From DATBFX01 sp036558305 (GTDB lineage: Bacteria; Chloroflexota; Chloroflexia; Thermomicrobiales; UBA6265), in assembly GCA_036558305.1 (NCBI GenBank), contig DATBFX010000441.1:1-10729 (forward strand): a stretch of DNA of 10,729 nt, in the 5' to 3' direction. The notes beneath the pieces are model-generated. The model saw only the letters and a list, made by a program, of their open reading frames with translations. It was not told where the DNA came from and made no database searches. The position numbers and the translations under genes were made by a program. Of this stretch, positions 1 to 6,572 are shown piece by piece. Positions within the stretch are counted from its first letter, which is position 1; each line of letters opens with the position of its first letter.

Positions 1-242
1 AGGCTGGGAAGTCTTGATCCATAAAGCAGCGCCGACGCGTAGTCGACTAGGGCACGTTCGAGCAACATCTCTACGATATCGCTTGTCTCGGGATCGCAAT
101 TACGTGTTGGCAGCGCCTCGAAAAACTCCGTTTGTGGGAACCCTGACCTCGCCAACGCGAAGTTGTGTATCTGGCTTGGAGTAGCTCCGATTGGATGCTC
201 ATCTAAGCTTCTTTTGCGGCGATCGAATATGGCGGTTACCAT
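1..242 (-). CDS. Unrecognised protein, N-terminal part only (runs off window)
   Basis: Reading from an ATG at 242 leftwards gives 80 codons without a stop up to the window edge. The start overlaps the stop of the TIGR04255-family gene as TGATG (244 to 240), the arrangement expected for translational coupling, so the two are probably made from one transcript in fixed proportion. The visible protein begins MVTAIFDRRKRSLDEHPIG and later contains an acidic, leucine-rich stretch (around residues 52-66, with EMLLERALVDYASALLYGS) that could form a helix. I do not recognise a family and assign no function. Base composition is lower in GC than the phage genes to the right, like its partner. The missing C-terminus prevents a length comparison. 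The open frame, the coupling and the good codon pattern make it likely to be real. Confidence 0.65.
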   Translation of the reverse strand, partial: MVTAIFDRRKRSLDEHPIGATPSQIHNFALARSGFPQTEFFEALPTRNCDPETSDIVEMLLERALVDYASALLYGSRLPS

Positions 243-1021
243 CAGCAGCTCCCTTCAACTGGTTCAAAGATCGCAAGTTGGTCTGCTCTGACGCACCAGC
301 GAAAGGCATCATAGATTGTATCATGGTATCGCTGGCATCGTTCGATGAGTCCCTGAGTGGGCAACTGACCCTCCTCGAAGTAATCAAGATCCAAGAATAG
401 AACCGGTTCGCTCGAATCGTCCTTTGCCTTTGCGCCCACGCGCATGGTCAGATTGCCTTCTTCATCTTCGAGCAGAATCTGTGTGAGCAATTCCTTTGGA
501 GTCGACCATGCGTCGACTGACAGCAGGCATGTCAGTTCGGAGCGAAGCAGTTGCCCCAATTCTGCTAACGTCTCATAGCCTGTCTGAGATGGCAGGAAGA
601 CGTTCACGTATCGGAGGCCGATTCGTGTTGAGAATGGCAACTCATACACTTGTTGCATTGCATCGTGAGCGAGCTGAAGATCGTGTGCGAATTCATCCCA
701 AACCGTGTAGCGGTTCGTGGTTAGAGCATACGAATCCGCGGTGACGGTAATGAAGCTTTCCCCATCGGCGGTTCGAAACCGGTAAAGTCGGGGTGTCATT
801 TGGGCCTCTGAGGCTGCCGCAACCAAAGGAGAAGGTAGCCTTAGTTGGACGCCCTGCTCGACCTCAAACACGGGAAAGCGTCGTCGTACCGCCTCTTGAA
901 AGTCGCTAGGGGACTCCTTATCGATGCGAAGGATCGCGGGGAATCGCACCTGACAAACCACCTCGGCAAGCGGGGCCTTGGTCAATCGAATATCTGAAAC
1001 ATGTGGGAAACCCAGAGTCAT
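242..1021 (-). CDS. TIGR04255 family protein
   Basis: The product has 259 residues from the ATG at 1021. I chose this start because AAGGA lies 7 nt upstream (1029-1033) and a plausible promoter lies just before it; an in-frame start at 1111 would place the promoter inside the gene. Family signs are an early segment APLAEVVCQVRFPAILRI, then FQEAVRRRFPVFEVEQ, and a central FSTRIGLRYVNVF. These match the sporadically distributed TIGR04255 family, whose members are usually of about this length and whose biochemical role is, to my knowledge, unknown. No signal peptide or membrane segment is seen, so it is probably cytosolic. It overlaps the following gene by TGATG. GC is clearly lower than in the phage operon (31 of 60 in one hand-counted stretch, 541-600), which suggests separate acquisition. 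The family call is from memory of the motif pattern, not a search. Confidence 0.8.
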   Translation of the reverse strand: MTLGFPHVSDIRLTKAPLAEVVCQVRFPAILRIDKESPSDFQEAVRRRFPVFEVEQGVQLRLPSPLVAAASEAQMTPRLYRFRTADGESFITVTADSYALTTNRYTVWDEFAHDLQLAHDAMQQVYELPFSTRIGLRYVNVFLPSQTGYETLAELGQLLRSELTCLLSVDAWSTPKELLTQILLEDEEGNLTMRVGAKAKDDSSEPVLFLDLDYFEEGQLPTQGLIERCQRYHDTIYDAFRWCVRADQLAIFEPVEGSC

Positions 1022-1028
1022 TCTGAAG

Positions 1029-1033
1029 TCCTT
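1029..1033 (-). promoter_or_regulatory. Ribosome-binding site fixing the TIGR04255 gene start
   Basis: AAGGA on the minus strand, 7 nt before the ATG at 1021. No comparable site was seen before the longer in-frame alternative at 1111. Confidence 0.5.
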
Positions 1034-1063
1034 GTGTGACGCTGCGGCCACGAATCCGACAGC

Positions 1064-1092
1064 ATGGTAGGTGCCATTGGTAAGGGCGTCAA
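1064..1092 (-). promoter_or_regulatory. Candidate sigma70-type promoter for the TIGR04255 gene
   Basis: On the minus strand TTGACG (1092-1087) and TACCAT (1069-1064) are separated by exactly 17 nt. This gives a leader of roughly 35 nt before the ATG at 1021. The -35 is a 5 of 6 match and the -10 a 4 of 6 match to the usual consensus. If real, it means the TIGR04255 pair has its own transcription rather than depending on the phage operon upstream. A match of this quality can occur by chance, so confidence is moderate. Confidence 0.4.
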
Positions 1093-1145
1093 CGGGCTGC
1101 CTCGCAGTCAACGGAGAATTGCTACCAGGTTCTCACGAGGCGTGA

Positions 1146-1179
1146 CGTGGAGGCGTGAGCACCTGCCATCGCCTCCACG
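1146..1179 (-). terminator. Hairpin after the propeller gene, possible terminator
   Basis: A perfect 10-bp inverted repeat (CGTGGAGGCG at 1146-1155, CGCCTCCACG at 1170-1179) with a 14-nt loop starts 7 nt after the stop of the 600-aa gene. No U-run follows on the minus strand, so it may be an inefficient or factor-assisted terminator, or only an mRNA 3'-end hairpin. It marks the boundary between the GC-rich phage operon and the lower-GC gene pair. Confidence 0.4.
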
Positions 1180-1185
1180 CGATCC

Positions 1186-2988
1186 TCACACCTCGACGAG
1201 CGTCAGCGCGACCGTCGACTCGCCCCAGCGACCGCCGTCGCTCGGCTTGGCGACCTCCTCGGCGATGCCGACGATGCGGACCTGGGAGGTGGCGGCGGTC
1301 GCGTCGTAGTCCACGTCCTTGAAGGGGACGGTGGCGCCGGCGGACCAGGCGGCCCAGAGGTCGGCGGCGAGTTGGCGGCCGGTGCGGGCGGCGATGGTGC
1401 CGTCGCGCTGGACGGTGGCGTCACTGGCGCGGACCTTGAAACTCCACTTGCGGCGCTTGGCCGGGGCGTCGAGCAACTCGTACTCGGCCCAGGCGCCGGT
1501 CAGGACCGGAGACCAGTCGGAAACGCTGGAGAAGGAGACCCGCAGCATCAAGAAGCGGCTGATCGCCGCCGCGTTGGCGAGACTCGCTTCCAGGTCGAGC
1601 GTCCGGTTGGTGGGGTCGTTGACGGAGGTGCTGGCCGCCGTGGTGAAGGTTTTGCCGCCGTCGGTGGAGTAGGCGAGGGCGACCGTCACGGCGTCGTTGC
1701 TCGCCGCGTTGCCGCGGATTTCGGGCGCCGCGAAGGTGCAGCCGATCGTGCGCCAGGCTTTATTTTTGTCGCGCTCTCCCGCGTCGAGGAGGGAACTCGA
1801 CCAGTCGCCGGCGCCGTTGTAGTTGTGGTAGGTGGCGTCGCGGTAGGCCATGCGGTAGAGGTCGTAGGTGACCGACGCGTCGCGGAAGGTCAGCAAGTCG
1901 AAGTTGCCGGCGCCGGCCAGGAACATCGGCCAGCAGCGGGTTTGCCCGCCGGCGATCGTGTTCATCAACCACCAACCCGAACCGTCCCAGGCCCAGACCT
2001 GCGGCACGCCGTCCCGGCCGACGATCGCGACGACGAGCATGTTGGCGGCGACGGTGGCGCCGTAGCAACTCCGCCCCTCCAACCCCGTCGCCCGCCACCC
2101 CTGCCGGTTGTTGCCCGCGTTGGGGTTGAACTCCATGACCGCACCTTGGAGCCACGTGTACAACTTGCCACCGAAACTGGTCAGGAAAACGTAATCCTGG
2201 TCGTCGGCGTAGACGCCGTGTGTGAAGAACGGCTCGGGTTCGCCGCTCCACTGCGCCGCGACGCCGTCCCATTTTCCTCCCCAGAGGAAGAGGGAACCGG
2301 TTCGGGTGGCGATGGCGACGCGCCCCGCGTGCAGCGCCATCCGCCGCGGCACGCCGTCGAGGTCGCGGCTGTCCTGGTTGGTGCCGTTGTCGACGCGGAC
2401 GGTGACGCCGTCCTGACCGCCGAACATCAGGTACCCACCGTAGCCGACGCCGCAGCTCCCCTTCCGGCCCGCCCGTAGCGTCGCCGCCGTCCCCGCCCCG
2501 GTGTCGTAGGTCTTGACGTCCAACGTCGAACCGAAGAGACAGGCGAGGTTCTGGTCGCCGTAGGCGGTCAGGTCGGTGAACCCGGCGCCCGCCCCGAAGT
2601 CCTCGTCGCGGACGAACGAAGCCCAGGAGGTCGCGCTGAGCGCGATCGACTTGTTCAGATACCGGCCGTAGCCCATCCAGGCGAAGCCGTTGGCGACGGC
2701 CGAAGCGGCGCGGCTACCGGTGCTGACCGAGAGGATCACGCCGTCGCCGTGGAAGGTGGAAAAGGGCCACGGTTCGACCCCCTGGCCGAACAACGCCGGC
2801 CCGACGCCCTCCGAATCCCAGGAGCGGTCGCGCTCCAACTGCAACGCCCGCCGCTGCCCACCGAAGAAGTCCTTGACGACGACGCGGCCGGTCCGCCCCT
2901 CCGGTATCCCGTCGCTGACGCGCCGGTACGTGCCCGGCGCGAGCATGTACCCCGCGCCGTCGATCTCGATGTCGTAGGGTTGCGGCAT
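1186..2988 (-). CDS. Beta-propeller-like putative phage tail or virion surface protein
   Basis: 600 residues from the ATG at 2988, which has GGAGG (2994-2998) 5 nt upstream. An in-frame TTG at 3000 overlaps that site and is rejected. The N-terminal part begins MPQPYDIEIDGAGYMLAPG. The middle is a series of short Gly/Trp/Tyr-rich beta repeats, for example VWAWDGSGWWLMN near residue 330 and an Asp-box-like YSTDGGKTF near residue 440, as in beta-propellers. The C-terminal region (about 500-600) ends with VRIVGIAEEV and STVALTLVEV, a beta-rich tail like those of phage tail-tip proteins. No signal peptide is seen. It is the last gene of the minus-strand phage run, after the MuF-type domain gene. 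I infer a structural or receptor-contact role from fold type and position. The exact family is not recognised, and an enzyme-like propeller cannot be excluded. Confidence 0.6.
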   Translation of the reverse strand: MPQPYDIEIDGAGYMLAPGTYRRVSDGIPEGRTGRVVVKDFFGGQRRALQLERDRSWDSEGVGPALFGQGVEPWPFSTFHGDGVILSVSTGSRAASAVANGFAWMGYGRYLNKSIALSATSWASFVRDEDFGAGAGFTDLTAYGDQNLACLFGSTLDVKTYDTGAGTAATLRAGRKGSCGVGYGGYLMFGGQDGVTVRVDNGTNQDSRDLDGVPRRMALHAGRVAIATRTGSLFLWGGKWDGVAAQWSGEPEPFFTHGVYADDQDYVFLTSFGGKLYTWLQGAVMEFNPNAGNNRQGWRATGLEGRSCYGATVAANMLVVAIVGRDGVPQVWAWDGSGWWLMNTIAGGQTRCWPMFLAGAGNFDLLTFRDASVTYDLYRMAYRDATYHNYNGAGDWSSSLLDAGERDKNKAWRTIGCTFAAPEIRGNAASNDAVTVALAYSTDGGKTFTTAASTSVNDPTNRTLDLEASLANAAAISRFLMLRVSFSSVSDWSPVLTGAWAEYELLDAPAKRRKWSFKVRASDATVQRDGTIAARTGRQLAADLWAAWSAGATVPFKDVDYDATAATSQVRIVGIAEEVAKPSDGGRWGESTVALTLVEV

Positions 2989-2993
2989 AAGTG

Positions 2994-2998
2994 CCTCC
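2994..2998 (-). promoter_or_regulatory. Ribosome-binding site deciding the propeller gene start
   Basis: GGAGG on the minus strand, 5 nt before the ATG at 2988. It begins 4 nt beyond the end of the repeat element at 3002-3134, so that element stops just short of it. Confidence 0.7.
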
Positions 2999-3001
2999 AA
3001 A

Positions 3002-3134
3002 GGAGTAGCGAGCTTCGAGCTTGGGGTGGCGTCCTTCGGGGCGCGGGCAGCCTCGGCGGATCCGCCGGTGCGGCGCCGGGCGTACGCCCTCGCAGCTCGC
3101 AGCTCGCAGCTCGCAGCTCGCAGCTCGCTACTCC
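3002..3134. repeat. Heptamer inverted-repeat element between MuF-type and propeller genes
   Basis: The outer ends are a perfect 13-bp inverted repeat, GGAGTAGCGAGCT at 3002-3014 and its complement at 3122-3134. The left side has two degenerate GAGCTTC-type units. The right side has five perfect CGCAGCT copies (3091-3125). The spacer is very GC-rich and contains further small palindromes (for example GGGCGTACGCCC at 3078-3089). The right end contains the TAG stop of the 95-aa gene and the left end stops just before the next gene's ribosome-binding site. The element therefore fills the whole intercistronic gap and could fold in the mRNA. Confidence 0.85.
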
Positions 3135-3415
3135 GTTCTGGTCCGAAACTCCGTGAATGCGTAGACGCGGACGCAGCGGCAGTTGACGTGCAAGGGTGGG
3201 AAGGGACCGTCGGTTTCCTCCCAGACGAGACCGTCGAGGGGGCCGCACTCGGGGCAGACGCGCTCGTCTTCCATCGTTTGCCAGCGGGTCCAGACGATCG
3301 GGATCAGGGGGACGGCGTCGACGTCGGGCCAGGTCAGTTGATCGGTGCCGTCGCCGATCGGATCGGGCGGGGCCGGGGCGGGAGCGGAACCGCCGCTGTC
3401 GAGGCCGATGGGCAT
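3128..3415 (-). CDS. Free-standing MuF-type (phage Mu gpF/SPP1 gp7-like) C-terminal domain protein
   Basis: 95 residues; ATG at 3415 with AAGGAG 9 nt upstream. After a proline-rich N-terminus (residues 8-20) come W29, W42 and W45, then ERVCPECGPLDG (C54, C57) and PPLHVNCRC (H76, C79, C81). This CPxC-xLDG...HxNCRC pattern is the signature at the end of MuF-type minor head (head morphogenesis) proteins, where the Cys/His residues may bind metal. Full-length MuF proteins are typically several hundred residues and follow the portal gene. Here only the tail domain is present, and a connector-like gene separates it from the portal. It may be a truncated relic or a genuine small head protein. Its stop codon lies within the end of the adjacent repeat element. 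Family call is confident; function of the isolated domain is not. Confidence 0.7.
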   Translation of the reverse strand: MPIGLDSGGSAPAPAPPDPIGDGTDQLTWPDVDAVPLIPIVWTRWQTMEDERVCPECGPLDGLVWEETDGPFPPLHVNCRCVRVYAFTEFRTRTE

Positions 3416-3432
3416 CGGTTCGATCTCCTTCT

Positions 3433-3501
3433 GTTCGGGGTTCGGGGTTCGGGGTTCGAGGAACGATCAATGCTCCGAACCTCGAACTTCGAACCCCGAA
3501 C
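3433..3501. repeat. Heptamer inverted-repeat element between connector and MuF-type genes
   Basis: The left arm, 3433-3458, has three perfect GTTCGGG units followed by a partial unit. The right arm, 3476-3501, is its inverse with 23 of 26 positions matching. The spacer is 17 nt. The element begins 2 nt after the connector stop (read in the direction of transcription) and ends just before the AAGGAG of the 95-aa gene. The transcript could form a long hairpin directly upstream of that ribosome-binding site. Confidence 0.85.
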
Positions 3502-3503
3502 CC

Positions 3504-4139
3504 TCACCCGGTCGCCGTCCAGCCGCCGCGGGCGCGCCGCCGGCGCGCCGCGATCAGGCGTTCGGCTTCGTTCCGGCAAACGTCGGCGGAGACGGCGATC
3601 GGACCGTTCCCGGCACCGCGTCCGGCGCCGCGCTTGCCGTCTTCGATGGCGCGCCGTCGGAGCGCGGTCGCCGCCGCCAGCAGGACGACGATGTCCTCGT
3701 CGCCGTCGTCGACGTCGACCGCGGTCACGTCGTCGGTCGGCAACGTGCGCCCGCCGAGGTAGTCGATCTGCCAGGTGGCGGTCGCCGCCGCGGGTTGCGC
3801 CAGGACGAGGGTCGAACCCCACCACCGCCAGGCCTGGGCGGTCACCAATCCCGAGAGCGCGGCGTCGGGTTCGATCGCCTGCTGGCGTGGGATGGGTTGA
3901 CCCACATCGTCGAAGATGCGCACCACCTGGCCGGCGGTCAACGCCGGTGTCACGACCGCGCTCGTCGCCCCCGCGACGACGTTCACCGTCGTCGACAGCT
4001 CCTTCGGGAACCGCACCCCGTACCGCCGCATCGCCTCCGCCAGAAAGTCGTTGAGCGCGGCATCGTCCCAGAGCGGGCTCCCGCCCGTGTCCTCCAACCG
4101 CCGCCGCACGGCGGTTCGCAATTCGAGGCGTGTCGTCAT
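3504..4139 (-). CDS. Putative head-tail connector/adaptor protein
   Basis: 211 residues from the ATG at 4139, with GGAG about 8 nt upstream. The N-terminus, with RTAVRRRLEDTGGSPLWDD followed by AALNDFLAEAMRRYG, fits the helical start of phage adaptor (gp6-like) proteins. These form a ring under the portal and join it to the tail. The central part (about 45-135) is beta-rich and the last third is helical and strongly basic (EAERLIAARRRRARG near the end). The gene lies directly after the portal gene, the normal place for a connector. No membrane segment or signal is seen. The call rests on the N-terminal pattern and position; sequence conservation in this family is weak, so a different minor head protein remains possible. 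Confidence 0.6.
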   Translation of the reverse strand: MTTRLELRTAVRRRLEDTGGSPLWDDAALNDFLAEAMRRYGVRFPKELSTTVNVVAGATSAVVTPALTAGQVVRIFDDVGQPIPRQQAIEPDAALSGLVTAQAWRWWGSTLVLAQPAAATATWQIDYLGGRTLPTDDVTAVDVDDGDEDIVVLLAAATALRRRAIEDGKRGAGRGAGNGPIAVSADVCRNEAERLIAARRRRARGGWTATG

Positions 4140-4160
4140 CGTCTTACTCCAGGTGCGGGC

Positions 4161-4216
4161 TCCGAGCTTCGAGCTCGTCGGGGCTACTTCTCGAAGCTCG
4201 AAGCTCGTAGCTCGGA
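4161..4216. repeat. Heptamer inverted-repeat element overlapping the portal 3' end
   Basis: TCCGAGCTTCGAGCT at 4161-4175 pairs with 4202-4216 at 14 of 15 positions. The right side consists of TCGAAGC units (4191-4197, 4198-4204) and a variant TCGTAGC (4205-4211). Unlike its neighbours this element extends into coding sequence: the portal stop at 4184-4186 lies in the spacer and the last residues of the portal are repeat-encoded. Confidence 0.8.
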
Positions 4217-5575
4217 ACGAACAGCGGCAAGTTGCCGCGCCTCGTCCAACACCCGCGCCAGTTCGCCTTCGGGGTCGTCGCTGCCGAGGGCGGCGACGGC
4301 GGTGCGGCGGCTCTGGATGCCGTTGGCGACGAGTTGGGCGGCGTTACGGACGGCACTGTCGGTGTCGCTGGGGAGGACGCTCGGCCAGATCGTGGTGGTG
4401 CGGCGCAACCCGCCGAGGTCGTGGCCGCCGAAGCGTTCCAGCAGGTCGAGGAGGCGGGCGTTGCGTTGGCGGAAGACGCCTTCCCAGGCGGCGCGTTTGC
4501 GCCGGACCCGCTGGACGAGCGGTTGCACCTCGACCTCCAGCGCCGCGCCGGAGAGGGCGCGCCCGCTGTCGCCGAAGGCGGTGCGCGGGGTCTCGCTCAG
4601 GTCGTGGAGAACGCGGTAGAGCAGATTGACGTACTCGACGTGGAGACCGACCCCGCCGCCGCTCAACAGGTCGAGCAGGTACGCCTTCGCCCCTTCGGGC
4701 AACTCCCACTTCGCGCCCGGTCCGACGGTGATCCCCTCGGAGCCGTCGACGTTTTCCAGGACCGCGATCGGCGCCCCGGAGAGTTCCAGGACCTTCGCGA
4801 GGACGCTCATCCGGCCGTTCAACTCGCGGCAGACGTCGTAGAGATCGACCAAGTCCGACTCGCCCCAGAAGGCGTGCGGGCGGGGATTGTTCGGCGCCAC
4901 CACGTAGGGTATCCACCCGTAGGGGTTGGCCGCGTCCCGCACCCGCTGCCCCGCCACGTCGACGGTCCACCGCTCGACCGTCCAATCCTCGACCACCGGG
5001 TAGGTCCGGTCTGGCACCAGACCATTGGTGTCGACGTCCGGCCCGAATGCCCGTGCCAGCGCCGCACCGGTCATCCCGTAAACCTGGGCGATGCGCGAGA
5101 CGCTGCGCGGGTTGTCCGGTGCCCACCAGGCGACGAGCGTCGCCGGGTCGACCGCCGCGACGACGGGCGCCCGCCCGACCGCGTCCCAGGTCACCTTGAG
5201 CGCGGCATCACCCAGGACCGATGCCTCGACGCAGAGCTCGACGTCCAACCGCGCCAGGTCGTTCTCGGCGATCGCCTCCGCGAGCACCCGCTCCGCACGG
5301 TTTGCGACGTCGGGGGAGGAGGACTGGGCGGCGACGGAGAAGGTCGCCGGTGAGGGGAACACGTAGGCGGCGACTTTGCGGACCAGCGTGCGGGCGTAGT
5401 TGAAGGTCAGGCGGGCTTCGCCGCGGCGGCGCTTGCCGAGCCATTGGTCGCCCTCGGAGAAGGCGAGGGCCTCGGCGTAGCGGGCGAAGCGCAGCCGATC
5501 GTCCTCGGTGGCGAGACCGGGCGGCCAATCGCCGAGCCACGGACTGCCGAGCGGTGGCGGGGAAAGCAGGGTCAT
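4184..5575 (-). CDS. Phage portal protein, SPP1 gp6-like
   Basis: 463 residues from the ATG at 5575, which has AAGGA (5582-5586) 6 nt upstream; longer in-frame starts at 5611 and 5722 lack such a site. Portal proteins form the dodecameric channel at one capsid vertex through which DNA enters and leaves. The N-terminal block (RFARYAEALAFSEGDQWLG, then RLTFNYARTLVRKVAAYVF) is typical of SPP1-type portals. The central part has DPATLVAWWAPDNPR, WIPYVVAPNNPRPHAFWGES and DLYDVCRELNGRMS. The C-terminal third (EVEVQPLVQRVRRKRAAW and what follows) is helical, as expected for the stem and crown region. Length is normal. The final residues RSELRASSFEK are encoded by a heptamer repeat and are probably not ancestral. 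It starts the left block of head genes and is divergent from the plus-strand gene at 5728. Confidence 0.85.
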   Translation of the reverse strand: MTLLSPPPLGSPWLGDWPPGLATEDDRLRFARYAEALAFSEGDQWLGKRRRGEARLTFNYARTLVRKVAAYVFPSPATFSVAAQSSSPDVANRAERVLAEAIAENDLARLDVELCVEASVLGDAALKVTWDAVGRAPVVAAVDPATLVAWWAPDNPRSVSRIAQVYGMTGAALARAFGPDVDTNGLVPDRTYPVVEDWTVERWTVDVAGQRVRDAANPYGWIPYVVAPNNPRPHAFWGESDLVDLYDVCRELNGRMSVLAKVLELSGAPIAVLENVDGSEGITVGPGAKWELPEGAKAYLLDLLSGGGVGLHVEYVNLLYRVLHDLSETPRTAFGDSGRALSGAALEVEVQPLVQRVRRKRAAWEGVFRQRNARLLDLLERFGGHDLGGLRRTTTIWPSVLPSDTDSAVRNAAQLVANGIQSRRTAVAALGSDDPEGELARVLDEARQLAAVRSELRASSFEK

Positions 5576-5727
5576 CGATCGTCCTTTCTTGTTCCGCGTT
5601 TCCGGAGTCATGACCGACGGGCGATATTGCCTGGGAGGCGTGTCGGCTAGTTTGTCGGCGGCCGAAGGATCGCGGTCGCCGTGGCGTCGTCGTTCGGGCG
5701 AAACGCCGATTCGGAGAAACACGTGCC
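5576..5727. other. Divergent intergenic region, portal versus 216-aa gene
   Basis: 152 nt between two divergent starts, so promoters for both directions should lie here if the genes are independently transcribed. I found no convincing -35/-10 pair on either strand. Two TGTCGGC words (5641-5647, 5653-5659) are the only repeats noticed. They resemble the heptamers at 9063-9090 but are spaced 12 nt apart, not 7. Confidence 0.4.
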
Positions 5728-6378
5728 ATGACCACCGCTCAGGGTTCGATCGCCCGCATTGCCTGCTTCACGGAGCACGCCTGTCTGGTAGGGGACATTG
5801 CCGTGGAGATCCAGGGTATGCCGCGGCGGGTGCTCGATCTGCTCAACGAGGCGAGGACGTCGGCGATCTCGTTGATCGAACCGACGCTCGTGCGGCCGGA
5901 GTGTCTCGATGTGCCCCTCGGCGGCTTTGCCACGGGTCGCGTGCGCAAGGCGGATCTGCTCTGCGTGGTCGTGATCGACGAACCCGAACGCCCCACGGGC
6001 CGCCGCCTCGCCTCGTACGTGCCCAAAACGCCGGTGAACGTCGTCCTGGCGCTGCGCTCGCTTACCCTCGTCGGCACCGTCCATCTCGGGGCGCGGACCG
6101 ACCCGCTCGACCTTATCCTCAACTGGCCGGACCCGTTCGTCACCCTGACCGGCGCCGGTCTGATCGCCGACGGCATGCCCTTGCCCGAGGGGGCGCCGCC
6201 GGAGCCGATGACGATCTTCGCCAACCGCAACCACATCGTCGGCGCGCTGACGTCCGAACCGCTACCGGTCAGCCGTCAGGCTTCGGCGATCGCCCCGCCG
6301 CCGGTGGCCGTCGGCCGTCAACCGACAGGCATCGGACGAGCGGCTCGGGAGTCCCGGGCGCTTGCTGCACGCTCCTGA
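5728..6378 (+). CDS. Uncharacterised protein with apparent duplicated small domain
   Basis: 216 residues from the ATG at 5728, with GGAGA about 10 nt upstream. I do not recognise it with certainty. Two halves look alike. Residues about 11-85 contain CLVGDIAVEI, RVLDLLN, and ISLIEPTLV. Residues about 104-172 contain LTLVGTVHLG, DPLDLILN, VTLTGAGLI and IFANRNHIVGAL. The pattern (beta strand with VG, then DLLN, then a Leu-rich strand, then a hydrophobic end) resembles small beta proteins of the DUF6812 kind, but this is a memory-based comparison. No signal or membrane segment. It lies on the opposite strand to the phage genes on both sides, so it is probably a host or moron gene. From residue 181 onward the sequence is low in complexity and coincides with degenerate heptamer repeats. 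Real gene very likely, function unknown. Confidence 0.7.
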   Translation: MTTAQGSIARIACFTEHACLVGDIAVEIQGMPRRVLDLLNEARTSAISLIEPTLVRPECLDVPLGGFATGRVRKADLLCVVVIDEPERPTGRRLASYVPKTPVNVVLALRSLTLVGTVHLGARTDPLDLILNWPDPFVTLTGAGLIADGMPLPEGAPPEPMTIFANRNHIVGALTSEPLPVSRQASAIAPPPVAVGRQPTGIGRAARESRALAARS

Positions 6379-6383
6379 CGGCT
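6268..6383. repeat. Degenerate heptamer repeat element at the end of the 216-aa gene
   Basis: Seven-base periodicity is visible in GTCAGCC/GTCAGGC (6268-6281) and in two perfect GGCCGTC copies at 6306-6319 followed by AACCGAC. A perfect 10-bp inverted repeat, AGCCGTCAGG at 6271-6280 and CCTGACGGCT at 6374-6383, spans the stop codon. It resembles the elements at the phage gene junctions but is less regular, which I read as older. It encodes residues 181-216 of the upstream protein. Confidence 0.5.
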
Positions 6384-6487
6384 TAGCGCCAACGGAAGAC
6401 CGCGGGGGGAACCCCCTCGTCCACCCCGTCCGTCCTTGCGGCCTCACTGAGGGGACCAAATGCGACCCAGATCTGCCGAGATTTCCC

Positions 6488-6532
6488 TTCCCAACCGTCT
6501 CGCGAGGTGCTACGATTTGCCCAGGTTGGGAA
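6488..6532. other. Inverted repeat upstream of the Cys-rich gene
   Basis: TTCCCAACC (6488-6496) and GGTTGGGAA (6524-6532) form a perfect 9-bp inverted repeat with a 27-nt loop, 40 nt before the start at 6573. It could be an operator or a leader hairpin. The whole gap 6379-6572 otherwise shows no convincing promoter. Confidence 0.3.
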
Positions 6533-6561
6533 CAAGGGAAGAGCCGCGGGGCGACCCTGCG

Positions 6562-6567
6562 GGGAGG
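6562..6567 (+). promoter_or_regulatory. Ribosome-binding site fixing the Cys-rich gene start
   Basis: GGGAGG 5 nt before the ATG at 6573. An in-frame GTG at 6507 is less likely because the Tat leader would then begin 22 residues late. Confidence 0.65.
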
Positions 6568-6572
6568 GTTTG

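Noticed and set aside
1022..1111. Earlier start of the TIGR04255 gene at 1111
   Set aside because: It would include the promoter candidate, has no ribosome-binding site, and the family motif begins soon after the start at 1021.
1372..2478. Plus-strand open frames opposite the propeller gene, and similar ones at 3345-4619 and 4232-5353
   Set aside because: All are antisense to better-supported genes, lack recognisable motifs and have Arg/Gly/Pro/Val-rich composition typical of antisense frames in high-GC DNA.
3002..3134. CRISPR array
   Set aside because: Units are seven bases, directly adjacent and without unique spacers of 30-40 nt; no cas genes are nearby.
5576..5722. N-terminal extension of the portal to 5722
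   Set aside because: The added residues are charged and unlike portals, and AAGGA lies 6 nt before the ATG at 5575, whereas no site precedes 5722.
6400..6417. Short GGGGGG-AA-CCCCC hairpin after the 216-aa gene
   Set aside because: The loop of two bases is too small for a stable stem as written and no T-run follows, so I do not call a terminator.
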